A DNA stretch of 64,000 bases, from NCBI RefSeq assembly GCF_018070575.1, contig NZ_JAGPXN010000004.1, forward strand, positions 186,001 to 250,000. The letters are read 5' to 3'. Both the position numbers and the translations under genes were made by a program. The notes under the pieces were generated by a model. It saw only the letters and a list, made by a program, of their open reading frames with translations, searched no databases and had not been told where the DNA came from. Below, one piece after another: positions 50,476 through 61,045 of the stretch. Within the stretch, counting starts at the first letter, position 1, and each line of letters begins with the position of its first letter. The DNA comes from Micromonospora sp. C31. GTDB taxonomy: Bacteria; Actinomycetota; Actinomycetes; Mycobacteriales; Micromonosporaceae.

Positions 50476-53144
50476 CGCGCCGGCCCGTAGGGGATGATCA
50501 CCTGGCCGGTGCGGTGCACCGCCCGGTCGAAGAACAGCCCCCGCCAGGGGCGGGGATACCAGTCCGGGCCGCCGGTGCCCGGATACAGCGACGAGCCCAA
50601 CTCGCCGCCGTGGGCGTCCAGCGCCACCCAGGCGCCGATCTGGTCGGTCCGGGCCGCCGGCCCGCCGAGGTCGGCCCGCATCCGCGCGACGCCCCGCCAC
50701 CAGGCCAGCACGTGGGTGCGCCGCTCCGGCCCGTCGTGCAGGATCCGGCGCAGCTCCTCCAGCCCGGTGCGCCGGCCGATGCGCGCCGCCATCGCCCCGG
50801 CCGCCGCATCGACGGCGAACAGCAGCAGGTAGTGGGGGGTACCCGGCGCGCCGAGCCCTTCGGCGGCCTCGACCATCAGCTCGCCGACGGTCTCCTCGTC
50901 GTACCAGGCGGCGTCGTCGGCGAGGTCCTCGTAGAGGGACCGGGCGGCCGGGTCGGCGTCCGGGTCGAGGCAGGCGATGGAGAAGCGGGCCGTGCCGGGG
51001 CGGTGCTGGCGGGCCAGGGAGCGGGCCGCCGCGTCGAGCACCGCGCACGCCTCGTCCACCCGGGTGCCCAGCACCGCCAGGTTGCGGCCGGGCGCCCGGG
51101 GCAGCCGCAGCGCCGCCGAGCGCGCCTGTACGTCGATGATCTCGCCGAGCAGCGCGACCGGCGTACGCGGGTGCCCCGTCTCCGGCGCGGTCAGCGCCCG
51201 GAAGTCCGGCGCGTCGGCAAGCCGGGGGATCGCGTCGCCGTCGAAGAGCCGGGCCGGTGCGGCGTCCTGCGGGCGCATCCGCCACAGCCGGTGCTGCAAC
51301 TCGCTCCACGTCTCCCAGTCGCTGGCCGACGGGATCCGGGCCACCTCGTTGCCCTCGGCCATGCCCGACTCGGCGTTGACCACCGCGTGGTGGCGGGGCA
51401 GGGACTGGGCGGCGTCGTTGCGCTCGGCGAGGATCCGCAGGGCCTTCGGCAGCGCGATGCGCAGCGTGAACTGCGCGACCAGCGCCGGCCGGCCCCACAG
51501 CGCCTCGATGCCGCGCACGTCCTGCGAGGCGAGCACCAGGTGGATGCCCTGGGACCGGCCGCGCCGGGCCAGGTCCTCCAGCAGGTCGGCGGCCTCCCGG
51601 GCGACCACGTCCCGCCCGGCCAGCAGCATCTGGAACTCGTCGACCACCGCGACGATGCGCGGCCAGTGCCCGGTGGGGTCGACGGCGCGCAGCTCGGCGA
51701 GCTTGGTGACCTCGTGCTTCTTCGCGGCGTCGGCACGTCGGCGCAGCTCCTCGGCGAGGAACCGCAGCAGCGCCAGGCCGAACTCCCGGTCGGTGTTGAC
51801 GTTGATCCCGACGAGCCGCATGTGCGGCAGCCAGCTCGGGTCCCGCCGGCCCTTGGCGAACCGGGCGAAGGACACCCCCTCCTTGAAGTCCAGCAGGTAG
51901 AACTCCAGTTCGGCGGGGGAGTAGCGGGCGGCCAACGCGCCGATCCAGGCGAAGATCAGGTTTGTCTTGCCGGTGCCGGACGGCCCGCCGATCAGCGCGT
52001 GCGGCGGGTAGTCGCCCAGGGTGAGCAGCACCGGCCGGCCGTGCGGGCCCTCGCCGATCGGGGCGGTCAGCCCGGTCGCGGAGTCCTCCCGCCACATCCG
52101 TTCCGGCGGCGGCAGCAGGTCGGTGAACGGCGTCGGGGCGGGGCCGGCGTTGACCCGTGCCGCCACCTCCCGGCAGGTCTCGGTGACCAGCACCGGCGGG
52201 GGCGGGGGGTCGAGGCGTACGGGCAGGCCGCCGGGCCCGCCGATCAGGGCGCCGTCGGGGTGCGCGCCCACCCGGGTCACGGTGGGATCCTCGGGCAGCG
52301 GCACGCCCCGGACCACGAGGTGCACGCCGCAGGCCGCCCCGGTGCGGACCACCCGGTCGAGCTGGCCGCGCTCGTGCCGGGACAGCTCGTCCCCGCCCAG
52401 CAGCACCGCCACCCGCCACGGCTCGGGCCGGCGACCGGTGGCGGCGGCCAGCTCGCGCAGCGAGCCGTACTCCCCGGCCAGCACCGTCTCGTTGATCCGG
52501 CGGATCTGCTCGACCAGGTCGTCGAGCAGCCGGGCCAGCCCGCCGGGGCCGACGAAGGTGAGCAGCCCGGCGGTGCCGAGGGGGGCGAACCCGGCCAGAC
52601 CGCCGCCCAGGTGCTCGGGGTCGTAGCCGACCAGCCGGACGGCGCCCGGGTCGGCCCGCCCGACGCCGCGCAGCAGCAGCGCCGACACCACCGCGTCGCA
52701 GCCGACCCGGTCGTCCCCGGTCAGCTCGACGTGGCCGGCGTCGAGCAGCGGCACCAGCGCCGGCACCGGTTCGGCGCCGGGGATGCGTACGGTGCCGATG
52801 CGCAGCGGGCCCGGCGGTTCCGCCCGCCGGGTCGGCGTGGGTCGCCACCGGGTCCAGTCCGCGCAGGCCGCCCCGGGGGCCTCGCGCTGCGCCGCGTGCG
52901 CCGCGCGCCGGGCCAGCTCCGTGATCTGAGCGGTGTGCCGATCGTCGATCTCGGCCAGCCGCCGGTCGCGCTGCGCGCCCACCCGCTCCGGCACGACCGC
53001 CGCGGCGCGGCGCACCTTCGCCAGCCGCTCCCGGGCCGTCCCGAGCTCGGTCTGCGCGATGGACAGCCGGGTCCGGGTGGCGCCGAGGGCCTCGCCCAGC
53101 ATGCCGCGGACCCGGGTGACCAACTGGCCGCGCCGGTCAGCCAT
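50472..53144 (-). CDS. FtsK/SpoIIIE-like ATPase with N-terminal coiled coil
   Basis: 890 residues from ATG 53144, overlapping the upstream gene by eight bases. The first ~95 residues are a helical coiled coil (MLGEALGATRTRLSIAQTELGTARERLAKVRR). A first domain (residues ~135-330) resembles a degenerate ATPase repeat. The FtsK domain has Walker A IGGPSGTGKTNL (386-394) and Walker B IVAVVDEFQMLLAGRD (D502/E503), then LARRGRSQGIHLVLASQD, and a third degenerate domain follows. This arrangement resembles FtsK/EssC/EccC-type pumps more than a chromosome-segregation FtsK, because no N-terminal membrane domain or gamma domain is visible. Acts with flanking genes. Confidence 0.85.
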   Translation of the reverse strand: MADRRGQLVTRVRGMLGEALGATRTRLSIAQTELGTARERLAKVRRAAAVVPERVGAQRDRRLAEIDDRHTAQITELARRAAHAAQREAPGAACADWTRWRPTPTRRAEPPGPLRIGTVRIPGAEPVPALVPLLDAGHVELTGDDRVGCDAVVSALLLRGVGRADPGAVRLVGYDPEHLGGGLAGFAPLGTAGLLTFVGPGGLARLLDDLVEQIRRINETVLAGEYGSLRELAAATGRRPEPWRVAVLLGGDELSRHERGQLDRVVRTGAACGVHLVVRGVPLPEDPTVTRVGAHPDGALIGGPGGLPVRLDPPPPPVLVTETCREVAARVNAGPAPTPFTDLLPPPERMWREDSATGLTAPIGEGPHGRPVLLTLGDYPPHALIGGPSGTGKTNLIFAWIGALAARYSPAELEFYLLDFKEGVSFARFAKGRRDPSWLPHMRLVGINVNTDREFGLALLRFLAEELRRRADAAKKHEVTKLAELRAVDPTGHWPRIVAVVDEFQMLLAGRDVVAREAADLLEDLARRGRSQGIHLVLASQDVRGIEALWGRPALVAQFTLRIALPKALRILAERNDAAQSLPRHHAVVNAESGMAEGNEVARIPSASDWETWSELQHRLWRMRPQDAAPARLFDGDAIPRLADAPDFRALTAPETGHPRTPVALLGEIIDVQARSAALRLPRAPGRNLAVLGTRVDEACAVLDAAARSLARQHRPGTARFSIACLDPDADPAARSLYEDLADDAAWYDEETVGELMVEAAEGLGAPGTPHYLLLFAVDAAAGAMAARIGRRTGLEELRRILHDGPERRTHVLAWWRGVARMRADLGGPAARTDQIGAWVALDAHGGELGSSLYPGTGGPDWYPRPWRGLFFDRAVHRTGQVIIPYGPAR

Positions 53145-54489
53145 CGACGCCCCGCCCGCGCCGGTCCGCGGCGCCGCCCCGGGCGGGCGGGCTCGACCAG
53201 ACCCGGCCGGCCGAGCCCGGCCCGCCCCGGCCGGTTCCGCCGTCCGCCGGGCCACCCCGCGCCGCCGCGCCGCCGGCGCCCGTCGACCCGTCGGGCCGGG
53301 CGGTCGGCGTGCCGTCGTGCGTCGGGGCGGGCCGCTCGTGCGTCGCCGCCCGCTCCCGGGCCGGGCCGGCCTGCCCGGGAGCCGCCGCCCGCTCGGCCGC
53401 GTCGGCCCGGCCTGCTCGCGCCGCCCGATCCCCGGCCCCGGTGGCCTGGTCGTGGGCCGCCTCCGCCCGGTCCCGTGCCGCCGCGACCCGCTCCCGCGCG
53501 GCGGCCACCCGGCCCTTCGCGGCGGCGGCACGTCGCTGCCACTCGGCGTCGTCGGCCCGGTCGCGGGCGGCCCCGGCCTGCCGGGCCCGCTCGTCGTCGG
53601 CGCTTCGCTCCCGGGTGGCCCCGGCCTGGCGGGCCCGCTCGTCGTCGGTGGGCAGGTCCCGGCCGAGCCGGGTCAGCAGCACCCCGGTGAGCACCCCCGC
53701 GGTGACCGCCGGGTCGGCGGCGTGCGGCTGCTCCGCCTCGCCGCGCCGGGGTGGAGGCATCCGACAGATTCGGGTCAGCAGGGTGTCCAGCACCGCGGGG
53801 GGCAGGCCGGGCAGCAGGTCGCGGACGCGGCCGTCCAGCTCGCGGTGCAGGCGCCCCAGGTCGTCGGCGCGTGGCGGGTGCCCCAGCAGCTCACCGGCCA
53901 GCTCGCGCAGCAGCGGCGGGGCCACCGCGGCCAGGCCGAGACCGACGTCGGCGTGCGCGCGACGCAGCTCGGTGTGCAGCCGGTCGCGGTCGCCGGCCCG
54001 GACCCCGCCGACGACCCGGCGCAGCAGCTCCCGGGCGTCGTCGACCTTCTCGTCGGGCTGTTCCGGCGGCCCCTCCCGGCCGCCCGTCAGCTCGGCCACC
54101 CGCACCGACCACCAGCGGCGGGGCGTCACCTCGGCGACGGGCTCCGGTGCCGCAGCGCCCGGAGCCGCCTCGCGCGGCGCGTCGTGCGCGGGCCGGCGTT
54201 GCTGCTCCTGCGGCCCGGGGGCCGGGGAACCGTCGGCGGCCAGCCCGATCGCGGCGAGGTACGCCGACAGCTGCTCCTGCGCGACGCGCAGCGCGTAGCC
54301 GGCGGTCTCGGCGTGCTCGGTGGCGGCGGAGAGCTCCGGCACCCCCATCGGGTCGGCCGACTCCTGGCGCACCCAGCGCAGCCGCTCGGCGGCCAGCCCG
54401 AACTTCTCCCGCGCCAGGGCCAGCTGTGCGAGCGGCAGGTCATCGGCGGCGGCGCGGACCTGTGCGCCGACGTCCTCGACGATGGACAC
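53137..54489 (-). CDS. Coiled-coil protein with ESAT-6-like N-terminus and low-complexity tail
   Basis: 450 residues from GTG 54489. Residues 1-85 form two helices (VGAQVRAAADDLPLAQLALAREKFGLAAERLRWVRQ, then a loop with ESADPMGVPE, and LSAATEHAETAGYALRVAQEQLSAYLAAIG), the size and shape of a WXG100 hairpin but without WXG. A middle helical domain (130-270) follows, then a repetitive Arg/Ala/Asp/Glu tail with ERARQAGATRERSADDERARQAGAAR doublets. It ends in a Gly/Pro/Arg-rich region. It overlaps the ATPase gene by eight bases and follows the small helical gene by ten. Confidence 0.7.
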   Translation of the reverse strand: MSIVEDVGAQVRAAADDLPLAQLALAREKFGLAAERLRWVRQESADPMGVPELSAATEHAETAGYALRVAQEQLSAYLAAIGLAADGSPAPGPQEQQRRPAHDAPREAAPGAAAPEPVAEVTPRRWWSVRVAELTGGREGPPEQPDEKVDDARELLRRVVGGVRAGDRDRLHTELRRAHADVGLGLAAVAPPLLRELAGELLGHPPRADDLGRLHRELDGRVRDLLPGLPPAVLDTLLTRICRMPPPRRGEAEQPHAADPAVTAGVLTGVLLTRLGRDLPTDDERARQAGATRERSADDERARQAGAARDRADDAEWQRRAAAAKGRVAAARERVAAARDRAEAAHDQATGAGDRAARAGRADAAERAAAPGQAGPARERAATHERPAPTHDGTPTARPDGSTGAGGAAARGGPADGGTGRGGPGSAGRVWSSPPARGGAADRRGRGVDG

Positions 54490-54499
54490 GGCCCCGCCC

Positions 54500-54760
54500 T
54501 CAGAGCGTCGCGACGTAGAGTTGCGCCTGCTCGACGGCGACGAGTGTCGCGGCGAGGCACTCCTCCAGTTCCTGGCTGGCCTGGGTCAGCGAGGACTGGG
54601 CCGCCTCGACCGTCTCGTGCCCGCTGCCCTCCAGCGCTCCGGCGAGGGTCTGCTGCGCCTCGGCCAGCTTCTCGCCGGCCGCCTGCACGGCGCTCTGGCC
54701 GTCGCCGATCTGTTGCAGCGCGACATCGATGGCTGCCTTGAGCTCGGCGACGCTCGCCAC
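54500..54760 (-). CDS. Small two-helix protein, WXG100-sized (DUF6244-like)
   Basis: 86 residues from GTG 54760, where AGGAGG lies seven bases upstream; the frame to 54793 is rejected. It is a helix-loop-helix: VAELKAAIDVALQQIGDGQSAVQAAGEKLAEAQQTLAGAL, turn EGSGHE, TVEAAQSSLTQASQELEECLAATLVAVEQAQLYV. No Trp-x-Gly is present. It resembles, from memory, the small helical DUF6244 family of Micromonosporaceae. It heads the four-gene run and its size and fold fit an exported or scaffold partner of the FtsK-like ATPase. Confidence 0.75.
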   Translation of the reverse strand: MASVAELKAAIDVALQQIGDGQSAVQAAGEKLAEAQQTLAGALEGSGHETVEAAQSSLTQASQELEECLAATLVAVEQAQLYVATL

Positions 54761-54884
54761 GGCGAAACCTCCTGGGGGCGGGGAGGCCTCCATTAGAGCC
54801 TATCCCTCACGGTGAGAGAACATCCGCCCTGTCAGTGTTCCTGCCTCGCTGACCGGTTGTCGACCGGAAGCGTCGTCAGTCCGA

Positions 54885-55292
54885 TCAGCGGGACCCGCCG
54901 GACGGTGCCACCGCGCCTTGCAGCCAGCGCGGCCCGTACACCTCGGCGCCCTGCGCGGTGACGCGTTCCCGCAGCTCACGGTCGGCAGTGACGACCAACC
55001 GACGACGCTGCGGGGCGGCGGCGACCAGGTCGACGACGGCGTCGTCGCCGGAACCGGGCGCGGCGACCACCCGGACCCCGGCGATGCCCGGGACGTCCCG
55101 CGCCCGGCCCTCCACCACCAGCACCACCTCCACCGGGGGCGGCAGTCGCGCAGGCAGGCCGGCGGTGGCCACCGGGGCCAGCGAGTCGCGCAGCCGGGCG
55201 GTCGCACCCGCGCGGTCGCGCCACCAGCCGTCCGGGCGGGAGCCCACCACGTTGGCGGCGTCCACGATCAGCAGGGGCGTCGTCGCGTCCAT
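54885..55292 (-). CDS. NYN/YacP-like PIN-fold nuclease
   Basis: 135 residues. PIN-like active site: LLIVDAANVVGSRPDGWWRDR (first Asp/Asn), GSGDDAVVDLVAAAPQ (central acidic pair), RRLVVTADRELRERVTAQGAEVYGPRWL (third Asp). This fits a metal-dependent ribonuclease of the NYN/YacP type, which act in RNA turnover or tRNA processing. It lies 124 bases upstream of the small helical gene on the same strand and could be part of the same transcript, but no coupling is visible. Confidence 0.87.
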   Translation of the reverse strand: MDATTPLLIVDAANVVGSRPDGWWRDRAGATARLRDSLAPVATAGLPARLPPPVEVVLVVEGRARDVPGIAGVRVVAAPGSGDDAVVDLVAAAPQRRRLVVTADRELRERVTAQGAEVYGPRWLQGAVAPSGGSR

Positions 55293-55326
55293 GCCGCCAG
55301 CCTGCCACCCGCCCGCCCCGCCGCGA

Positions 55327-55382
55327 GGTAAGGAAGGGTCCCTTCCTCTACCGCAGGCGTTAAGAAGGTGCCCTTCCTTACC
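55327..55382. repeat. Micromonospora-type intergenic hairpin repeat
   Basis: GGTAAGGAAGGG (55327-55338) and its exact complement CCCTTCCTTACC (55371-55382) flank a nested hairpin (GGAAGGG/CCCTTCC) and a GTTAAGAAGG segment. I recall this GTTAAGAAGG/TAAGGAAGG family as a common repeated intergenic element of Micromonosporaceae. It sits between divergent genes. Confidence 0.7.
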
Positions 55383-55416
55383 GCCCAGCCGGGCCGGTCA
55401 GGTGGCGAGGTGGTGG

Positions 55417-55442
55417 GGTTTGTCGGGCTGACCGCCGGGTAG
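55417..55442 (+). promoter_or_regulatory. SigB/SigF-type promoter (ClpC-like operon)
   Basis: GGTTT (55417-55421), 15 bases, GGGTAG (55437-55442), 38 bases before the ATG at 55481. Confidence 0.75.
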
Positions 55443-55480
55443 CCCCTGGCGACCGTCGCGCCCGACTGCGGAGGACAGAC

Positions 55481-58036
<2,556 letters not shown>

Positions 58037-58049
58037 CGGGAGGGCGGAC

Positions 58050-58217
58050 ATGACCGAACCCGAGGAGACCCGGGACGAGAGCGAGCGCACCGATCCGATC
58101 CTGGCCCCGCCGACCGCCAACCCCGCCCGGGTGCGGATGCCGCCGGAGGGCGTGGGCCAGCAGGGCGACGACCCGGAGCCGGCGGAGTCCGACCGCCGCC
58201 GTCGAGAGGAGGGCTGA
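58050..58217 (+). CDS. Small acidic disordered protein
   Basis: 55 residues (MTEPEETRDESERTDP...DRRRREEG), rich in Glu/Asp/Pro/Arg and likely unfolded. GGGAGG precedes ATG 58050. Its stop shares one base with the next start (TGATG, 58215-58219), so it is translationally coupled to the DUF3140 gene and lies 13 bases after the ClpC-like stop. It may be an adaptor or a simple linker product; no family recognised. Confidence 0.65.
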   Translation: MTEPEETRDESERTDPILAPPTANPARVRMPPEGVGQQGDDPEPAESDRRRREEG

Positions 58218-58567
58218 TGGTACGCGAGCAACGGCTCGAACCCGAGGTGGAGGTGCTCTGGGACGACTTCCACGCCCAGGTGAACGTCCCGTCGGAGCAG
58301 TTGCGACAGTGGCTGCTGACCCGCGGCTCCGGGGAGGAGTCGTTCGGGCCCGACCCGGACCTCGACCTGCCCGGGCTGGGCCGACGGATCCTGCGGGTGC
58401 TGAGCAAACGCAAGGTCGACCTCACCCCGGAGGACATCCGGGTGATGCGGGACGCGATCGACGAGATCCAGTCCCGGCTGGAGGAGAAGCCGCCGCGCGG
58501 CAACGCCGACGACGAGTGGCGGCACTCCCTGCTCGACCTGGGCCACGACGTCCTCGTCGAACGCTGA
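58217..58567 (+). CDS. DUF3140 protein
   Basis: 116 residues. The DUF3140 signature is present: EPEVEVLWDDFHAQVNVPSEQLRQWLLTRGSGEESFG, GLGRRILRVLSKRKVDLTPEDIRVMRDAIDEIQSRLEEKPP and DDEWRHSLLDLGHD. It is soluble and helical. The family is found in many actinobacteria, with no proven function; the operon with the ClpC-like gene under a stress promoter suggests a protein-quality or osmotic role. It ends just before a strong hairpin. Confidence 0.85.
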   Translation: MVREQRLEPEVEVLWDDFHAQVNVPSEQLRQWLLTRGSGEESFGPDPDLDLPGLGRRILRVLSKRKVDLTPEDIRVMRDAIDEIQSRLEEKPPRGNADDEWRHSLLDLGHDVLVER

Positions 58568-58573
58568 CCCGGC

Positions 58574-58614
58574 GGGGCCGGCGACGCCCGGGTCCGCCCG
58601 GCGTCGCCGGCCCC
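58574..58614 (+). terminator. Hairpin terminator of the ClpC-like operon
   Basis: A 15-base stem (GGGGCCGGCGACGCC against its complement) with a short inner loop, 58574-58614. It starts seven bases after the DUF3140 stop and abuts the convergent small gene, so it can serve both sides. Confidence 0.75.
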
Positions 58615-58619
58615 AGTGG

Positions 58620-58862
58620 TCAACCGTGGTCGCTCTCCAGGCTGCCGATCGTCAGGCCCGCGGCGTCCGCCGCCGCCTCGCGGTCGGCGCGCGCCCGCTC
58701 CTCGCGGGTCAGCAGGTTGGCGTACTCCGTGACGTCCGCCGGGTCGGGCACCTCCGGCAGGCGACGCAGGAACGATTCCACGTCGCGGGCGGCGGCGGTG
58801 TGCGCGGCGGCGGCCTGCCGGAGGACCTCCCGGTCGTCGGCGGCTGGGTAGAGATCGGTCAT
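58620..58862 (-). CDS. Small helical acidic protein
   Basis: 80 residues. Two or three helices (REVLRQAAAAHTAAARDVESFLRRLPE, DPADVTEYANLLTREERARADREAAADAAG). On the minus strand GGGTAT lies nine bases before the ATG with GGTGC 15 bases further upstream, an incomplete match to the stress-type promoter. The gene would then be nearly leaderless. No family recognised. Confidence 0.6.
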   Translation of the reverse strand: MTDLYPAADDREVLRQAAAAHTAAARDVESFLRRLPEVPDPADVTEYANLLTREERARADREAAADAAGLTIGSLESDHG

Positions 58863-58881
58863 GTCCGCCTGATACCCGGCG

Positions 58882-59877
58882 TCACGGCGTTCGCACCCCG
58901 TCGGCCCCGGCAGCCGTCAGCCGCCGCGCCCCGTAGGTCGGGTTGCGCAGCAGCCAGGCCAGGTACTCCGGGTGGGCCGCCAGCGAGTCGGTGTACGCGG
59001 CCAGCGCGGTCTCCAGCACCAGTTCGGCGTCCCGGGCGGCCGGGGAGTCGGAATGCCAGCCCAGCATCAGCCGCCAGCGCAGCGGCGTCCCGGCCAGCAT
59101 CCGGGTGACCAACCCGGCGACCGGACGGAACGTGGCCTGGCAGAGCGCGATCGCCTCGCCCGAGTCCACCATGTCGATGCAGCAGCGCACGTCGGTCTCG
59201 TACACCTTGCGGGGGGTGAAGCCGGCGCGGGCGCAGGCGGCGGCGAAGCAGTCGCCGAAGCAGCCGTCGCCCGGCGCGGCGACCCACTGCTCGCGGCTCA
59301 GGTCCACCAGGCTGACCTCCGCCCGCGCGGCCAGCGGGTGCTGCTCGGGCAGCAGCACGAGCACCGGGTCGACCGCCACCTCCCGCCAGCTCAACCCGAA
59401 CTCGGCCGGCGGGGCGGCGTCGCCGCACACCCCGATCAACGCGAAGTCCAGCCGGCCGCCGGCGACCAGCTGGGCCAGCTCGTCGGCCGACCAGGAGGCG
59501 TGGGTGGTGATCTGGGCCGGTGGGGGGTCGGCGGCGAGCCGGTGCACCAGGCGGCCGAGGATGGGGCTGTTCACCCCGCCGAAGCGGTACCGGCGGGGCG
59601 CGTCCCCGGCGCCGGCCAACCGCGCCGCCTCGTCCTGCAGGCCCTTCATGGCCGGCAGCAGCACCCGGGCCCGGGCGAGCACCAGTTCACCGAGGGCGGT
59701 CGGGCGGGCACCGCGGCGGTCCCGTTCGAACAGCGGCCCGCCCAGGGTCCGCTCGATGCGCTGGAGCTGGGCGGTGAGTGCCGGCTGGGCCAGCCCGAGC
59801 GTCGATGCCGCCTTGGTCACGCTCCCCGTCTCCGCGATCGCGCAGACGACCCTCAGGTGTCGCAGCTCCAGATTCAT
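58882..59877 (-). CDS. LysR-family transcriptional regulator
   Basis: 331 residues. The N-terminal winged HTH is canonical: MNLELRHLRVVCAIAETGSVTKAASTLGLAQPALTAQLQRIERTLGGPLFERDRRGARPTALGELVLARARVLL. The rest is the periplasmic-binding-protein-like inducer domain (ANSPILGRLVHRL-like, VSLVDLSREQWVAAPGDGCF). A perfect 19-base dyad spans its own start codon, which indicates autorepression. No divergent target gene is adjacent in the usual way; the next genes are 267 bases away on the same strand. Inducer unknown. Confidence 0.9.
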   Translation of the reverse strand: MNLELRHLRVVCAIAETGSVTKAASTLGLAQPALTAQLQRIERTLGGPLFERDRRGARPTALGELVLARARVLLPAMKGLQDEAARLAGAGDAPRRYRFGGVNSPILGRLVHRLAADPPPAQITTHASWSADELAQLVAGGRLDFALIGVCGDAAPPAEFGLSWREVAVDPVLVLLPEQHPLAARAEVSLVDLSREQWVAAPGDGCFGDCFAAACARAGFTPRKVYETDVRCCIDMVDSGEAIALCQATFRPVAGLVTRMLAGTPLRWRLMLGWHSDSPAARDAELVLETALAAYTDSLAAHPEYLAWLLRNPTYGARRLTAAGADGVRTP

Positions 59878-59892
59878 ACCGTGACGGTATGA
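59874..59892. promoter_or_regulatory. LysR-type operator overlapping the start codon
   Basis: TCATACCGTGACGGTATGA is a perfect 9-base dyad around one centre base. It contains the LysR T-N11-A box as ATACCGTGACGGTAT. The LysR ATG lies inside its right half on the minus strand, so binding would block initiation directly. Confidence 0.75.
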
Positions 59893-60046
59893 CCCAGTAG
59901 CGGCCGACGGAAGGCCCTGAACGGATCAACGCCCTCCGATGTGTCCCCGATCTGCCCCGACGTGCAGTGCGCGAGCCCGCCGGGTCGGGCCGGACGCCGC
60001 CTCCCCGGCCCGGTCGCGGGACGGTGAGGCGGCGGCTCGGCCGGCG

Positions 60047-60149
60047 GGGCGTTCGGCAGGCCCGGCGGGCGTTCGGCAGGCCCGGGTGGGCGGACCGGCA
60101 GACGGGACCAGGCCGGCCAGGCGGGTGGGCCGGTCAGGCGGGTGGGCCG
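60047..60149. repeat. Short tandem repeats between lysR and hemerythrin genes
   Basis: Two copies of a 20-base unit starting GGGCGTTCGGCAGGCCCGGC (60047-60066, 60067-60086) and two of a 15-base unit CAGGCGGGTGGGCCG (60118-60132, 60135-60149). They lie downstream of the hemerythrin stop on the minus strand. Confidence 0.75.
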
Positions 60150-60159
60150 ACCCGCCGGT

Positions 60160-60768
60160 TCAGGCCGGCGGCGGCTCGGTCAGGTCGGCCAGGTAGGTGG
60201 GTCGGCCGGTGACGGCGTCGCGCAGCTTGTCGACCACGCCCACGGCGGGCTCCACCACCCGGTTCCACGGCGGGGTCGCCGGCGTGCCGGGGTGCGGGCG
60301 CGTCGGGGCCGCCTCCTCGGCGATCTCCAGCCGGTTGCCCAGGCGGATCAGCTCCTCGGTGCTGGCCACCTCGCGCAGCGCCGCGACCAGCGCGCCCGCC
60401 TCCTCGACGTGGCGGTGGACCCGCGCGGCGACGTCGGCGAGGCCGTCGTCGGCGAGGCCCCGCAGGGCGGTCAGCAGGGCCCGGTCGTCGGCGATGGCCC
60501 GGTCGATCCGGTCGGCCGCGTCGGGCATGGCGGCCCGCACGGCGGGCAGCAGGTACTGCTCCTCGGCGGAGAGGTGCCGCGACAGCGCCGCCGTCAGCAC
60601 CTCCAGGCCGCGCTCGGGAGCGGGCTCCGGGCCCGGGTCGGTGAGCCGCCGCAACAGCTCCCGCAGCTGCCGGTGCTCGCCGTCGAGGATGTCGGCGACG
60701 TTGCGCCCGCCCGGCCGGAAGCCCTCGTCCTCACCGGTCGGCGGCAGCGGTGGCAGGGGAACGGTCAT
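60160..60768 (-). CDS. Hemerythrin HHE-domain protein
   Basis: 202 residues from ATG 60768, with AAGGAGG upstream. The diiron-binding motifs are DGEHRQLRELLRRL (His), LSRHLSAEEQYLLPAVR (His...Glu), and VHRHVEEAGALVAALRE (His). The C-terminal third is hydrophilic with a GVVDKLRDAVTGRPTYLADL tail. Hemerythrins bind O2, NO or iron. A perfect GGTTT-N16-GGGTAT promoter lies 51 bases upstream, so it is expected to respond to the stress sigma. Divergent from the M20 peptidase. Confidence 0.87.
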   Translation of the reverse strand: MTVPLPPLPPTGEDEGFRPGGRNVADILDGEHRQLRELLRRLTDPGPEPAPERGLEVLTAALSRHLSAEEQYLLPAVRAAMPDAADRIDRAIADDRALLTALRGLADDGLADVAARVHRHVEEAGALVAALREVASTEELIRLGNRLEIAEEAAPTRPHPGTPATPPWNRVVEPAVGVVDKLRDAVTGRPTYLADLTEPPPA

Positions 60769-60819
60769 GGTGCCCTCCTTGGGCGGCGGGCCGAGCGGGT
60801 GTGCCGGGCGCGGTCGGCG

Positions 60820-60846
60820 ATACCCCACCGGGTCGGCGGCGAAACC
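60820..60846 (-). promoter_or_regulatory. SigB/SigF-type promoter (hemerythrin gene)
   Basis: Minus strand: GGTTT, 16 bases, GGGTAT, ending 51 bases before the ATG at 60768. It is one of the best matches in the window. Confidence 0.78.
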
Positions 60847-61045
60847 GCCCCGCACGGCCGCCGGGTACGGGCCGACCCGGCGCAGCGGGACGACCGCGGC
60901 CATGGTCGGCTGGTATGAAGAACCGTTGACATCGTGCGGGACTCCGGTCCGCCCCGACGGCGAACCCGCCATGCCTGACCTGCCTCGCAGGAGGTCCCGT
61001 GTCCTGCCCGGCCCGACGGCCCGGGAGATCCACAGAAGGAGCCTG

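Noticed and set aside
49810..52848. 1012-codon minus frame over the FtsK-like gene
   Set aside because: Only its last part (49810-50475) is coding; the rest is a shadow of the FtsK-like frame, with no domain resemblance.
50184..53690. 1168-codon plus frame antisense to the FtsK-like gene
   Set aside because: Low-complexity Arg/Pro/Gly composition, no ribosome site, no family motif.
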